Source: Myroides guanonis (GTDB lineage Bacteria > Bacteroidota > Bacteroidia > Flavobacteriales > Flavobacteriaceae). From it: 64,000 nt of DNA. Shown in pieces: positions 15,797 through 24,703 of this stretch; the first letter of the stretch is position 1; the number at the start of each line of letters is the position of its first letter. The DNA is taken from positions 62,001-126,000 of the forward strand of contig NZ_FORU01000003.1 in the NCBI RefSeq assembly GCF_900114085.1, read 5' to 3'. The position numbers and the translations under genes were made by a program. The notes under the pieces were generated by a model that saw only the letters and a list, made by a program, of their open reading frames with translations, had not been told where the DNA came from and did not search any database.

Positions 15797-16063
15797 TTAT
15801 AGTGCGTTTAATTTTTCAACTAATCCTCCAGCAACAACTTCTAAATCTTTATAGATTTGATTGAAATGTGCTTTTTTATTTTCAACATTTTTCGCATTGA
15901 TGCGTTCTACTAAAGAATCAAAAGCAGTCAAAGCCTCTTCAATCAAAGCATTTGATTCAACAGTTGGCCCTTCAGTTGCAGCTAATTCATGAATGTATAC
16001 TGCTTGAATAATATCACCCAATACATAGTGAATATCTTTTTTTAAATTTTTAACACTTGCCAT
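15797..16063 (-). CDS. small conserved-looking helical protein, function unknown
   Basis: I cannot assign this 88-residue protein to a named family. It is predicted all-helical, soluble and acidic, with an N-terminus MASVKNLKKDIHYVLGDII and no signal peptide or membrane segment. It has its own exact -7 box (TAGCTTTG, 16092-16099) and its own terminator, and its codon use matches neighbours, so it is very likely a real gene. It lies just downstream of manA on the same strand, but the internal promoter suggests independent expression. Confidence 0.7.
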   Translation of the reverse strand: MASVKNLKKDIHYVLGDIIQAVYIHELAATEGPTVESNALIEEALTAFDSLVERINAKNVENKKAHFNQIYKDLEVVAGGLVEKLNAL

Positions 16064-16091
16064 TATAATAACTTTTAAATATTTGTGCTTG

Positions 16092-16099
16092 CAAAGCTA
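16092..16099 (-). promoter_or_regulatory. -7 box of the 88-residue protein gene
   Basis: TAGCTTTG on the minus strand, 28 bases upstream of the ATG, between that gene and the manA stop. Confidence 0.5.
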
Positions 16100-16122
16100 C
16101 AACTTTAATACCATAGTATTGT

Positions 16123-17097
16123 TTAAGAAATAAATATTTCTAACAATGTAGCCTCTCCTTGTATCTTATACTGATTTAAAGAAGCAGGCATTAAAATAGT
16201 ATCCCCTTTTTTAAATGAAAAACTCTCACCCTCCTCTAGTAAGATAATTGTACACGCACCTTCTGTACAAACATAGAGATAAAACGTATCTTGTTTTTTA
16301 TTTGGCATATACGTCCCTAAAAGAGGAACATAATTAACAGTAAAAAACGGACAATCGACCACTAAATTATCTTTATTGAGTTCCTTTTCATAGTGCAACT
16401 CAACATTCTTAGGAGAATAATTGATAGCTTCTAAAGCTTGAGAAATATGAAGTTCTCTAGAATTACCATCACTATCCAAACGATCCCAATCATATACTCT
16501 ATAAGTAATGTCCGAAGCTTGCTGAATCTCTGCCAACAACACACCAGCCCCTATTGCATGAACAGTTCCAGTCTCAATAAAAAAAACATCACCTTCTTTA
16601 ACCGGTATTTCATTAAGAATTGAAGGTAGAGTCTTAGCCTCCATATGTTTTAAATAATCCTCCTCATTAACCCCTTCTTTGAAATCAACCACTATTCGTG
16701 CACCTGGATTAGCCTGCATCACGTACCACATTTCTGTCTTACCAAAAGAATCATGACGTTTTCTTGCCAATTCATCATTAGGATGCAACTGTATCGACAA
16801 ATCTTCTTTAGCATCCAAAAACTTGAACAACAAAGGAAACTGTTTACCAAAAACGCTATAAACTGATTCACCCAAAATCTCAATAGGATACTTAGATAAA
16901 AGCTCTTCTAGATTTAATCCTTTATAACATCCGTTTGCAACAGTGCTAATATTATCTGGCACCAAAGAAATCTCCCAACTCTCACCTACTTGTTCGGCTT
17001 TTAGATTTTTCCCTAATACACTATTTAACTTAGTTCCTCCCCATATTCTATCTTTAAGTATAGGTTCGAAAACTATTGGATACTTTTTAAAACTCAT
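16123..17097 (-). CDS. manA: mannose-6-phosphate isomerase, class I
   Basis: Zinc-dependent interconversion of fructose 6-phosphate and mannose 6-phosphate, feeding GDP-mannose and cell-surface sugars. The 324-residue length fits the short class I enzymes. Zinc-site residues are visible: Gln103 and His105 in QLHPND, Glu122 in KTEMWY and His180 in GTVHAIG. The start is marked by EPILKDRIWGG at residues 11-21. The queD-idi pair lies upstream on the same strand but is separated by about 115 bases, so manA may have its own promoter. Confidence 0.92.
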   Translation of the reverse strand: MSFKKYPIVFEPILKDRIWGGTKLNSVLGKNLKAEQVGESWEISLVPDNISTVANGCYKGLNLEELLSKYPIEILGESVYSVFGKQFPLLFKFLDAKEDLSIQLHPNDELARKRHDSFGKTEMWYVMQANPGARIVVDFKEGVNEEDYLKHMEAKTLPSILNEIPVKEGDVFFIETGTVHAIGAGVLLAEIQQASDITYRVYDWDRLDSDGNSRELHISQALEAINYSPKNVELHYEKELNKDNLVVDCPFFTVNYVPLLGTYMPNKKQDTFYLYVCTEGACTIILLEEGESFSFKKGDTILMPASLNQYKIQGEATLLEIFIS

Positions 17098-17213
17098 AAA
17101 TATTACTCATTTTTACTTATCTAAAATGAGCCTTTTGTGGCTATTGTTTTGTCTTTTTCTATATAAAAAACAGAGGCGCAAGTTACGAATTAATATAACA
17201 AGTCATTCCTTTT

Positions 17214-17627
17214 TTACTCATCTCCGTCAAAGGAAACAAAATTTCTTGCGGTTTCGTATAGTTCTACCTTAATTTTTTTATCATCATCAATCTTTTTCCT
17301 CAATTTACTCCAGATAACCACAGCAATATTTTCTGCCGTTGGATTCAAATCCCTAAACTCAGCAACATCTAAATTTAAGTTTTTATGATCAAAAGCCACC
17401 TCTACTTCATCATATATAATATCAGACAAAGTCTTTAAATCCATAACAAACCCCGTTTCAACATCAATATCTCCAGTAACATGTACTATCAATTCATAAT
17501 TATGCCCGTGAAAATTAGGATTATTACATTTACCAAAAACGCGATTATTCATCTCATCTGTCCAATCTTTTCTATACAAACGATGTGCTGCATTAAAATG
17601 CGCCTTTCTACTTACTGTTACCTTCAT
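17214..17627 (-). CDS. queD: 6-carboxy-5,6,7,8-tetrahydropterin synthase (QueD/PTPS family)
   Basis: Second step in queuosine biosynthesis: converts dihydroneopterin triphosphate to 6-carboxytetrahydropterin. At 137 residues it has the zinc histidines His15 (FNAAH), His40 and His42 (FHGHNY), catalytic Cys34, Asp80-His81 in DHKNLN and Glu125 in YET. It starts three bases after the idi stop, so the two are one transcription unit even though they serve unrelated pathways. A related pterin role (PTPS-III) is possible because other queuosine genes are not in view. Confidence 0.88.
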   Translation of the reverse strand: MKVTVSRKAHFNAAHRLYRKDWTDEMNNRVFGKCNNPNFHGHNYELIVHVTGDIDVETGFVMDLKTLSDIIYDEVEVAFDHKNLNLDVAEFRDLNPTAENIAVVIWSKLRKKIDDDKKIKVELYETARNFVSFDGDE

Positions 17628-17630
17628 ATA

Positions 17631-18158
17631 CTATTGTTTTTGAGACTCTATAAAATGATAGAACTCAGAAAATATAATTTTAAACCATGCCGTATAACGA
17701 TCTGCATTTTCATTCATATCCCTCTTTATATCTTCCAGAGACATCCATTTCCAATCTGCTACTTCCTCTAGATTGATTTCAGGATTTTCGTTATAATAAC
17801 CTACCATAACATGATCTAATTCATGCTCCGTTAATCCATTATCAAAAGGAGCTTTGTAAATAAAATGAAATAGTTCTTTCAAAGGAACTACAAAACCCAT
17901 CTCTTCTTGAAGTCTTCTTTGTCCAGCTTCTAGATTCGACTCACCTTCTCTCTGATGACTACAACAAGTATTCGCCCACAATAAAGGAGAATGATATTTT
18001 TCAGCTGCTCGTTGCTGCAACATTATCTCATTATTCTCATTTAATATAAAAACAGAAAAAGCCCTATGTAACAATGCTTTCTCATGCGCTTCAATTTTTT
18101 CCATTAACCCAATTGGGTTATCCAATTCATCCACCAGTATAACTCTTTCTACACTCAT
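17631..18158 (-). CDS. idi: isopentenyl-diphosphate delta-isomerase, type I
   Basis: Interconverts isopentenyl and dimethylallyl diphosphate for isoprenoids such as menaquinone and carotenoids. A 175-residue Nudix-fold protein with metal and catalytic residues His25, His31, Cys66 and His68 in the WANTCCSHQREGE motif, and Glu111/Glu113 in LTEHELDH. It leads a two-gene operon with queD. An exact -7 box (TATTTTTG) lies at 18182-18189 on its strand. Confidence 0.92.
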   Translation of the reverse strand: MSVERVILVDELDNPIGLMEKIEAHEKALLHRAFSVFILNENNEIMLQQRAAEKYHSPLLWANTCCSHQREGESNLEAGQRRLQEEMGFVVPLKELFHFIYKAPFDNGLTEHELDHVMVGYYNENPEINLEEVADWKWMSLEDIKRDMNENADRYTAWFKIIFSEFYHFIESQKQ

Positions 18159-18181
18159 ACCTTAAATTATATTGTTTTGAC

Positions 18182-18189
18182 CAAAAATA
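18182..18189 (-). promoter_or_regulatory. -7 box of idi-queD
   Basis: TATTTTTG on the minus strand, about 23 bases upstream of the idi ATG. No -33 TTTG at the ideal distance. Confidence 0.5.
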
Positions 18190-18269
18190 CAAAAAAGAAA
18201 TGGTTTAGTTCTTTCTTCCCAATTCCCATATGGATAGTTTATATTACTTTTACATTTTAAATCTTGACT

Positions 18270-18506
18270 ATGAAAAGAGACATTAAACTAATTTGGGATT
18301 TCAAAGGGGAAGCTGCACAAAAAACAGCAGAACATCACTTTATACACCTTAAAGAATATATTGCGACAGAAAACATTTCGATTGAGTTAGTCGGTCATGA
18401 AACACTATCCGACTTTCATTCCATTGCTTACATGGTGGTCTCTGAAGAAGAAATGAGAACACTTAGAGACATACTAAAACCACACCGAGGAGAACGCATA
18501 TCATAA
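18270..18506 (+). CDS. small conserved-looking protein, function unknown
   Basis: A 78-residue soluble protein starting at the ATG at 18270; a TTG six bases earlier would add two residues. I cannot name the family. The sequence (MKRDIKLIWDF, then HFIHLKEYI, VGHETLSDFHSIAYMVV, and a basic tail) looks like a compact alpha/beta ferredoxin-like fold. It is divergent from idi and convergent with recQ, and shares a bidirectional terminator with recQ. No catalytic motif is evident. Confidence 0.65.
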   Translation: MKRDIKLIWDFKGEAAQKTAEHHFIHLKEYIATENISIELVGHETLSDFHSIAYMVVSEEEMRTLRDILKPHRGERIS

Positions 18507-18524
18507 GATATTGCAAAACACTAT

Positions 18525-18560
18525 AAAAAAAGCTGTAATTCTTAAATTACAGCTTTTTTT
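18525..18560. terminator. bidirectional terminator
   Basis: Perfect 16-base stem (AAAAAAAGCTGTAATT and complement, loop CTTA) between the convergent small gene and recQ; T-runs on both strands. Confidence 0.85.
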
Positions 18561-18566
18561 ATATTT

Positions 18567-20762
18567 CTAATTAGCTTCTTTACTTATAAATTGTATCCGA
18601 ACCAATCTTAACTCTTCTGTGTCATAATCACCATCAAACTCCTCCAAAGCTGTTTTGATTGCATCTGTCTCAGATTCCATAAAGTAATCATAGATTTCTG
18701 ACTGCTGTTCTTCATCCAACATATCCTCTACCCAATAATCAATATTTAACTTCGTCCCTGCATAAACAATCTGCTCCATCTCTTTCAAAAGCGCATCCAT
18801 ACTCAACCCTTTAGCTGAAGCAATATCTACCAAAGACAACTTTCTATCCACACTCTGAATAATATATAACTTCAAAGCAGAATTCACACCTGTTGACTTA
18901 ACCACTAAATCATCTGGTCTAATTATGTCATTTTCTTCGACGTAAGCGGCGATAACATCTATAAATTCTTTTCCATATTTTTTCGCCTTACCATCACTAA
19001 CCCCATGAACATTCCCCATCTCCTCAATGGTAATTGGATACTTCAATGCCATATCCTCTAAAGAAGGGTCTTGAAAAACCACAAACGGAGGAACCTCCAG
19101 TTTTTTAGCCACTTTCTTCCTAAGATCTTTTAACACACCAATCAACACTTCATCAACCACACTATTAGCTTTTGAAGATGCACTATCATAAGAAGAAGTA
19201 TCATCTGCAAACTCATGATCCTCAGTCATCATAAATGACTCTGGATTATCTATAAACCCCACTCCTTTCTGAGTTAGGCGCAAAACTCCATAGCTTTCAA
19301 TATCCTTATGCAACAAACCTGCAACTAAAACTTGACGCGTTAGTGCAGTCCAAAATTTATCATCATGAGAAGATCCCTTACCAAACAACTCCAAAACATT
19401 CGTTTTATGAGCCTTTATAACAGCATTAACCTTCCCTACTAAAGTATAAACAATTTCCTTGGTCTTATATAATTGTTTGGTATCCCTAACTGTTTTCAAA
19501 AGCATAACCACTTGCTCTTTAGCTTCTACTTTTGTCTTAGGATTCCTAACATTATCATCCATATCCGCTCCATCACCATTCACCTCGTCAAATTCTTCCC
19601 CGAAATAATGAAGCAAGAACTTTCTTCGAGACATAGACGTTTCAGAATAAGCAACCACCTCTTGAAGCAAAGCATAACCAATTTCTTGTTCAGCTATAGG
19701 CTTACCAGACATAAACTTTTCTAACTTCTCAATATCTTTATATGAATAATAAGCAATACAATGACCTTCTCCTCCATCTCGCCCAGCCCTTCCAGTCTCC
19801 TGATAATAGCTCTCTAAGGATTTTGGAATATCGTGATGAATTACAAAACGAACATCCGGCTTGTCAATCCCCATTCCAAATGCAATAGTTGCAACTACCA
19901 CATCAACATCTTCCATCAAAAACATATCTTGATGCCTTGCTCTCGTTTTAGCATCTAGACCTGCATGATAAGGAACCGCACTAACTCCATTAACTTGTAA
20001 CACATTAGCAATCTCCTCTACCTTTTTTCTACTTAAACAATAAATAACACCAGATTTTCCTTTGTGTTGATTTATAAAACGAATAATATCAGATTCAATG
20101 CTTTTCGTCTTAGGTTTTACTTCATAATAAAGATTAGGTCTATTAAAAGACGCCTTAAAAACATTCGCATCAACCATTTCAAGGTTCTTCAAAATATCTT
20201 CTTGAACTTTAGGAGTTGCCGTAGCAGTTAATCCAATTACTGGAACATCTCCTAATTGACGAATTATATTGCGAAGATTTCTATATTCAGGTCTAAAGTC
20301 ATGCCCCCATTCAGAGATACAATGTGCCTCATCAATAGCTACAAAAGAAATTTTCTCTCCTTGTAGAAAGCTAACATACTCTTCTTTAGTCAAAGATTCT
20401 GGAGCAACATAAAGCAACTTAGTAACCCCTCTTTTTATATCTTCTTTTACTAAATTAATTTCTGTTTTAGTCAAAGAAGAATTTAAAACATGAGCCACTC
20501 CATACTCTGTCGACAAACTTCGGAGAGCGTCAACTTGATTCTTCATTAAAGCTATTAGCGGTGAAACAACAATTGCTGTTCCTTCCAAAACCAATGCGGG
20601 CAGTTGATAACAGAGAGATTTCCCACCTCCTGTAGGCATAATAACAAATGTATTTTGCCCAGTAATAATACTTTTAACAACGTCTTCTTGCAATCCTTTG
20701 AATTGAGTGAATCCAAAAAACCTCTTTAATTCTTTATGCAAGTCAATTTCGGGTGATTTCAT
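18567..20762 (-). CDS. recQ: RecQ family ATP-dependent DNA helicase
   Basis: 3'-to-5' DNA helicase of 731 residues. Motifs: GGGKSLCYQLPA, DEAHCISEWGHDFRPEY with the aromatic loop, GLTATATP, YYQETGRAGRDGG. After the helicase core a winged-helix region is expected. However, at about residues 375-405, where RecQ normally has four zinc cysteines, the sequence is SRRKFLLHYFGEEF followed by MDDNVRNP and no cysteine at all. An HRDC domain lies at about 535-620, with an extra helix-turn-helix tail to 731. It is divergent from kdsD. A likely promoter is TACCTTTA at 20801-20808 on its strand, with TTG 17 bases upstream. Confidence 0.93.
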   Translation of the reverse strand: MKSPEIDLHKELKRFFGFTQFKGLQEDVVKSIITGQNTFVIMPTGGGKSLCYQLPALVLEGTAIVVSPLIALMKNQVDALRSLSTEYGVAHVLNSSLTKTEINLVKEDIKRGVTKLLYVAPESLTKEEYVSFLQGEKISFVAIDEAHCISEWGHDFRPEYRNLRNIIRQLGDVPVIGLTATATPKVQEDILKNLEMVDANVFKASFNRPNLYYEVKPKTKSIESDIIRFINQHKGKSGVIYCLSRKKVEEIANVLQVNGVSAVPYHAGLDAKTRARHQDMFLMEDVDVVVATIAFGMGIDKPDVRFVIHHDIPKSLESYYQETGRAGRDGGEGHCIAYYSYKDIEKLEKFMSGKPIAEQEIGYALLQEVVAYSETSMSRRKFLLHYFGEEFDEVNGDGADMDDNVRNPKTKVEAKEQVVMLLKTVRDTKQLYKTKEIVYTLVGKVNAVIKAHKTNVLELFGKGSSHDDKFWTALTRQVLVAGLLHKDIESYGVLRLTQKGVGFIDNPESFMMTEDHEFADDTSSYDSASSKANSVVDEVLIGVLKDLRKKVAKKLEVPPFVVFQDPSLEDMALKYPITIEEMGNVHGVSDGKAKKYGKEFIDVIAAYVEENDIIRPDDLVVKSTGVNSALKLYIIQSVDRKLSLVDIASAKGLSMDALLKEMEQIVYAGTKLNIDYWVEDMLDEEQQSEIYDYFMESETDAIKTALEEFDGDYDTEELRLVRIQFISKEAN

Positions 20763-20784
20763 TATTTTTTAATGGTATTTTACA

Positions 20785-20792
20785 TAAATTTG
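20785..20792 (+). promoter_or_regulatory. -7 box of kdsD-tatC-lptB
   Basis: TAAATTTG matches TAnnTTTG, 55-60 bases upstream of the TTG start of kdsD. Confidence 0.45.
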
Positions 20793-20846
20793 CAGGACCC
20801 TAAAGGTAAGAAAAAAGTTTTCAACCAACACAACATTTAACACTAC

Positions 20847-21818
20847 TTGACTTTGAACAATTCTATAGACATTCTAAAATCAGCTACCGAAACCTTACTT
20901 TCTGAAAGCAAGAGCATTGCGGACTTAGTTCAATACTTAAATGAAGATTTTGAGAAAGCGGTTTATGCAATTCTAAATTGCAAAGGACGTGTTGTTGTAA
21001 CAGGTATTGGTAAAAGCGCACTAATTGGCACGAAAATAGTAGCGACATTCAATTCAACAGGAACTCCATCACTTTTCATGCACGCATCAGAAGCTGTTCA
21101 TGGAGATCTGGGATTACTACAACCAAATGACTGCGTAATCTGCATTTCGAATAGCGGTAATAGTCCAGAGATAAAAGTCCTTACACCATTGTTAAAGCGT
21201 TTCGGGAACACACTCATAAGCATCACAGCAAATTCTGATTCGACACTAGCAAAAGGATCTGATTTTGTTTTATCATCAAAAGTTGATAGAGAAGCGTGTC
21301 CAAACAATTTAGCCCCTATGAATAGTACAACAGCCCAATTAGTAATTGGTGATGCACTTGCTGTATGTTTAATGCAGTTAAGAAACTTCAGAACTGAAGA
21401 TTTCGCAATATATCACCCTGGAGGAGCATTGGGTAAAAAATTACTACTTTTGGTAAAAGATATTTTAGATCAAGAAAAGAAGCCAATGGTTTCTCCAACT
21501 TCAAGTATAAAAGACGTTATACTAGAAATATCTAAAAAAAGACTAGGAGTAACTGCGGTAGTTGAAAACAACCGATTAATAGGAATAATAACAGACGGAG
21601 ACATCCGTAGAATGCTACAAGACAGAGATAGCTTAACAGACATAGTCGCAAAGGATATAATGAGCACAAGTCCAAAATCAATAGATGCCAACGAAAAAGT
21701 ATCCGAAGCACTATCCATACTTGAAGACAACTCTATCACACAATTATTAGTCACCAATAACAAAGAGTATGTAGGAGTAATTCACCTACATGATATTTTA
21801 AAAGAAGGAATTATATAA
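20847..21818 (+). CDS. kdsD: arabinose-5-phosphate isomerase (KpsF/GutQ family)
   Basis: Makes arabinose 5-phosphate from ribulose 5-phosphate, the first step to Kdo for lipopolysaccharide. At 323 residues it has a SIS domain (about 35-170, with VTGIGKSALIG and ISNSGNSPEI) and two CBS domains (about 200-320). The start must be a TTG, at 20847 or 20853, because a stop lies in frame at 20838 and no ATG follows before the SIS domain. Its TAA overlaps the ATG of tatC (TAATG), and lptB follows, so the operon joins Kdo supply with LPS export. Confidence 0.9.
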   Translation: MTLNNSIDILKSATETLLSESKSIADLVQYLNEDFEKAVYAILNCKGRVVVTGIGKSALIGTKIVATFNSTGTPSLFMHASEAVHGDLGLLQPNDCVICISNSGNSPEIKVLTPLLKRFGNTLISITANSDSTLAKGSDFVLSSKVDREACPNNLAPMNSTTAQLVIGDALAVCLMQLRNFRTEDFAIYHPGGALGKKLLLLVKDILDQEKKPMVSPTSSIKDVILEISKKRLGVTAVVENNRLIGIITDGDIRRMLQDRDSLTDIVAKDIMSTSPKSIDANEKVSEALSILEDNSITQLLVTNNKEYVGVIHLHDILKEGII

Positions 21819-22645
21819 TGGCAAAACAAAAAAACACAGAAAAACAAATGTCGTTTTTAGACCATCTAGAAGAACTAAGATGGCTTTTAATTCGATCAAG
21901 TATATTCATTCTTCTAGGAGCTATTGTTGCTTTTATTTTTAGTGATTTCATTTTTAATACTATTATTTTCGGTCCAAAAGACAGCAATTTTGTCACCTAC
22001 CAATTCTTTTGCGAAATATCAAAAACTTTTAATTTCGAAGATAGTTTCTGTAATAAAGAACTACCCTTTGAGATTCAAAACAGAACTATGGAAGGTCAGT
22101 TTTCTGTAATGATTTGGACTTCTATCACCGCAGGTTTCATAATATCGTTTCCATTTTTACTCTGGGAACTTTGGAAGTTTATAAGTCCTGCCCTTTACTC
22201 TAAAGAAAAAAAGAACGCTAAACTATTCATTGCAATATCTTCTTTGTTGTTCTTCCTAGGAGTAATTTTCGGTTACTATGTAATCACCCCTTTATCAATC
22301 AATTTCTTAGCCAATCTTCAAGTTAGTGAAATAGTCAAGAATCAGATAGACATCAATTCATATATCAGCTTAGTCAAAACTACATCTTTAGCTTGTGGCT
22401 TGGTATTCGAGTTACCGATAATCATTTATTTTCTTTCTGTTATGGATTTAGTATCACCTCAATTTTTAAGAGAATATAGAAAATACGCAATTGTACTGAT
22501 TCTAATAGTCGCTGCTATAATAACCCCACCAGACATCATTAGTCAGATTATAGTATCAATTCCCCTATTAATTCTTTACGAACTAAGTATTTATATATCT
22601 AAATTCGTACAAAGAAAAAAACCAAAAACCATCGTTAAATCTTAA
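21818..22645 (+). CDS. tatC: twin-arginine translocase subunit TatC
   Basis: Inner-membrane receptor of the Tat pathway for folded proteins. The 275-residue protein has the conserved cytosolic start (MSFLDHLEELRW at about 10-21) and six membrane helices, with the FPFLLWELWKFI segment and a late ITPPD motif. Starts within the kdsD stop codon, indicating translational coupling; lptB follows after ten bases. No tatA is adjacent, as is common in Bacteroidota where tatA sits elsewhere. Confidence 0.94.
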   Translation: MAKQKNTEKQMSFLDHLEELRWLLIRSSIFILLGAIVAFIFSDFIFNTIIFGPKDSNFVTYQFFCEISKTFNFEDSFCNKELPFEIQNRTMEGQFSVMIWTSITAGFIISFPFLLWELWKFISPALYSKEKKNAKLFIAISSLLFFLGVIFGYYVITPLSINFLANLQVSEIVKNQIDINSYISLVKTTSLACGLVFELPIIIYFLSVMDLVSPQFLREYRKYAIVLILIVAAIITPPDIISQIIVSIPLLILYELSIYISKFVQRKKPKTIVKS

Positions 22646-22655
22646 CCCAACGTTT

Positions 22656-23396
22656 ATGAAACTTAGAGCCGACAATCTTATAAAAACCTACAAAGGCAGA
22701 AAAGTAGTTAAAGGCATTTCAGTAGAAGTAAATCAAGGAGAAATTGTAGGTTTGCTTGGCCCTAATGGAGCAGGAAAAACCACATCTTTTTACATGATTG
22801 TTGGATTAGTAAAACCAAACGGTGGATCTATATATCTCGACAACACTGATATAACCGATTTCCCTATGTATAGACGTGCACAACACGGCATAGGCTATTT
22901 AGCACAAGAAGCATCTGTGTTTCGAAAACTGAGTATTGAAGACAATATTTTAAGTGTATTACAATTAACCAAACTTTCCAAAAAAGAGCAGATCGCCAAA
23001 ATGGAATCTCTTATTGAAGAATTCAGTTTAGAACACATACGCACTAACCGTGGAGACTTATTATCAGGAGGAGAAAGAAGAAGAACAGAAATAGCAAGGG
23101 CTTTAGCCACTGACCCTAAGTTCATATTATTAGACGAACCATTTGCTGGAGTAGACCCTGTAGCAGTAGAAGACATTCAAAGAATAGTAGCAAGACTGAA
23201 AAACAAAAACATCGGTATTCTTATCACCGATCACAATGTTCAAGAAACCTTAGCTATTACAGACAAAACATACCTCATGTTTGAGGGAGGAATCCTTAAG
23301 GCAGGTATACCTGAAGAACTCGCAGAAGATGAAATGGTTAGAAAAGTATACCTAGGACAAAACTTCGAACTCCGTAAAAAGAAGTTAGAGTTTTAA
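22656..23396 (+). CDS. lptB: LPS export ABC transporter ATP-binding protein
   Basis: ATPase that powers lipopolysaccharide extraction from the inner membrane with LptFG. The 246-residue protein has Walker A GPNGAGKTT (35-43), Q-loop Gln84 in YLAQEASVF, signature LSGGERRR (136-143), Walker B LLDEPFAGVDP and switch His193. The VFRKLS segment after the Q-loop is typical of LptB. Third gene of kdsD-tatC-lptB. LptF/G are not in the window. Confidence 0.92.
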   Translation: MKLRADNLIKTYKGRKVVKGISVEVNQGEIVGLLGPNGAGKTTSFYMIVGLVKPNGGSIYLDNTDITDFPMYRRAQHGIGYLAQEASVFRKLSIEDNILSVLQLTKLSKKEQIAKMESLIEEFSLEHIRTNRGDLLSGGERRRTEIARALATDPKFILLDEPFAGVDPVAVEDIQRIVARLKNKNIGILITDHNVQETLAITDKTYLMFEGGILKAGIPEELAEDEMVRKVYLGQNFELRKKKLEF

Positions 23397-23534
23397 TCTT
23401 TAAAACTTTCTTTTTAGTTTTAAAAAAATTAGATTTGCCAACTGAACTCTAGCCAAGTTCATTAGAATATAAAAAAATAAAACAACAACAAGCCAAAAAA
23501 CAAATAGTATAAATGAACTAAAGTAATAGTAGCA

Positions 23535-23879
23535 TTGAATTTCATTTTTTTAAAAAAAACTTTAGATTTAGTTTTAACACCTTTTTCTTTTTTAGGAAAA
23601 GCTATACCTCTATTGAGTTATTCAATAGTACCTGTTGGTTATTTGGCTCTTTTCACCATTTGCTTGTTGGTTATCTTCGACTTTTACTACAACACTCTAT
23701 TTATGGTTCATATCATTAACACAATAGTTTTAGTAAATCTCTTGTTTAAATTAGCACCTTCTTCCTTTACTAAATTTCATAATAGTGCCTTTCAAATCAA
23801 AAACAAATGGTACAACAAGCTTTTTATGCAAAATCAACACTTTTGCAATCCAATAAACAAACTAGTAATAACTTACTAA
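23535..23879 (+). other. uncertain hydrophobic frame, possible decayed membrane protein
   Basis: A 114-codon frame with a TTG start and two or three hydrophobic stretches (for example SIVPVGYLALFTICLLVIF), ending in a polar tail. I do not recognise it. There is no promoter box or terminator that belongs to it, and AT-rich DNA easily gives hydrophobic frames. It occupies the otherwise empty stretch between lptB and the wza-like gene. It could be chance or the remains of a membrane protein gene. Confidence 0.25.
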
Positions 23880-23894
23880 ACTTTAAACAAATTT

Positions 23895-23902
23895 TATATT
23901 TG
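23895..23902 (+). promoter_or_regulatory. -7 box of the wza-wzc pair
   Basis: TATATTTG lies only eight bases before the ATG at 23910. If used, the mRNA would be leaderless or nearly so; otherwise the match is chance. Confidence 0.3.
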
Positions 23903-23909
23903 AAATAAA

Positions 23910-24698
23910 ATGAGAAGAAGAATAACCACCTATTTAAGTCTATGTTTAATTGCTATTGTTGTTTTAAGCTCATGTGCACCAAAAAAGACCAATGTATATT
24001 ACCAGAACATAGATGAAGTTTTAAACAACAATGAAAAGCTAATCAATTTTGAAACAAAATTGCAGCCAGATGACTTGTTGATGATAATTGTATCTGCTGA
24101 AGATGTTGAATCTGCAGCCCCATTCAATTTAGTAAACTCAATGACGACTAACCCTAATAGCCCTGAAAGAGGTGGCCAAGTTCAACAACAATTGTATTTA
24201 ATAGACGCTAAGGGTAATATTGAATTTCCAATAATAGGTACACTCAACTTAGGTGGACTTACAAGAAGTGAAGCTATTTCGTTAATAAAAGGTAAGGTTC
24301 AAAGATATTTAAACAACCCTATTATAAACTTACGCATAATGAACTTCAAAATCACTGTACAAGGTGAAGTAGTTAGACCAGGAGTTCATACAGTAAACAG
24401 CGAGAGACTAACGTTACCAGAAGCTCTTGCGCTTTCGGGTGATATGACTATTTACGGAAAAAGAGAGAACATATTGATTATTAGAGAAAATAATGGACAA
24501 AGAACATACAACCGAGTTGATATGACTAAAGCTGATTTTCTTAACTCCCCATATTACTTCTTAAATCAAAATGATATTGTATATGTAGAGCCAAACAAAA
24601 CGAGAATCAATTCATCCGCAGTAGGACCAAATATTAGTGTAGGTATTTCTGCATTATCTCTGTTAGTAACCATTTTAGCTCTAACGATTCGCAAATAA
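23910..24698 (+). CDS. polysaccharide export lipoprotein (Wza-like)
   Basis: Outer-membrane export component for capsule or exopolysaccharide. The 262-residue protein has a lipoprotein signal with lipobox LSSC (Cys22), a polysaccharide-export domain (LQPDDLLMI near residue 51, then FPIIGTLNLGGLT), a SLBB-like region (VQGEVVRPG near 150) and a C-terminal membrane helix (about 243-259). That single C-terminal helix is usual for the Bacteroidota form. It is followed five bases later by the Wzc-like kinase gene. Confidence 0.9.
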   Translation: MRRRITTYLSLCLIAIVVLSSCAPKKTNVYYQNIDEVLNNNEKLINFETKLQPDDLLMIIVSAEDVESAAPFNLVNSMTTNPNSPERGGQVQQQLYLIDAKGNIEFPIIGTLNLGGLTRSEAISLIKGKVQRYLNNPIINLRIMNFKITVQGEVVRPGVHTVNSERLTLPEALALSGDMTIYGKRENILIIRENNGQRTYNRVDMTKADFLNSPYYFLNQNDIVYVEPNKTRINSSAVGPNISVGISALSLLVTILALTIRK

Positions 24699-24703
24699 TT
24701 TCT

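Noticed and set aside
23400..23432. Weak AAAACT / AGTTTT hairpin after lptB as a terminator
   Set aside because: Short A/T-only stem with a long loop; too weak to call with confidence.
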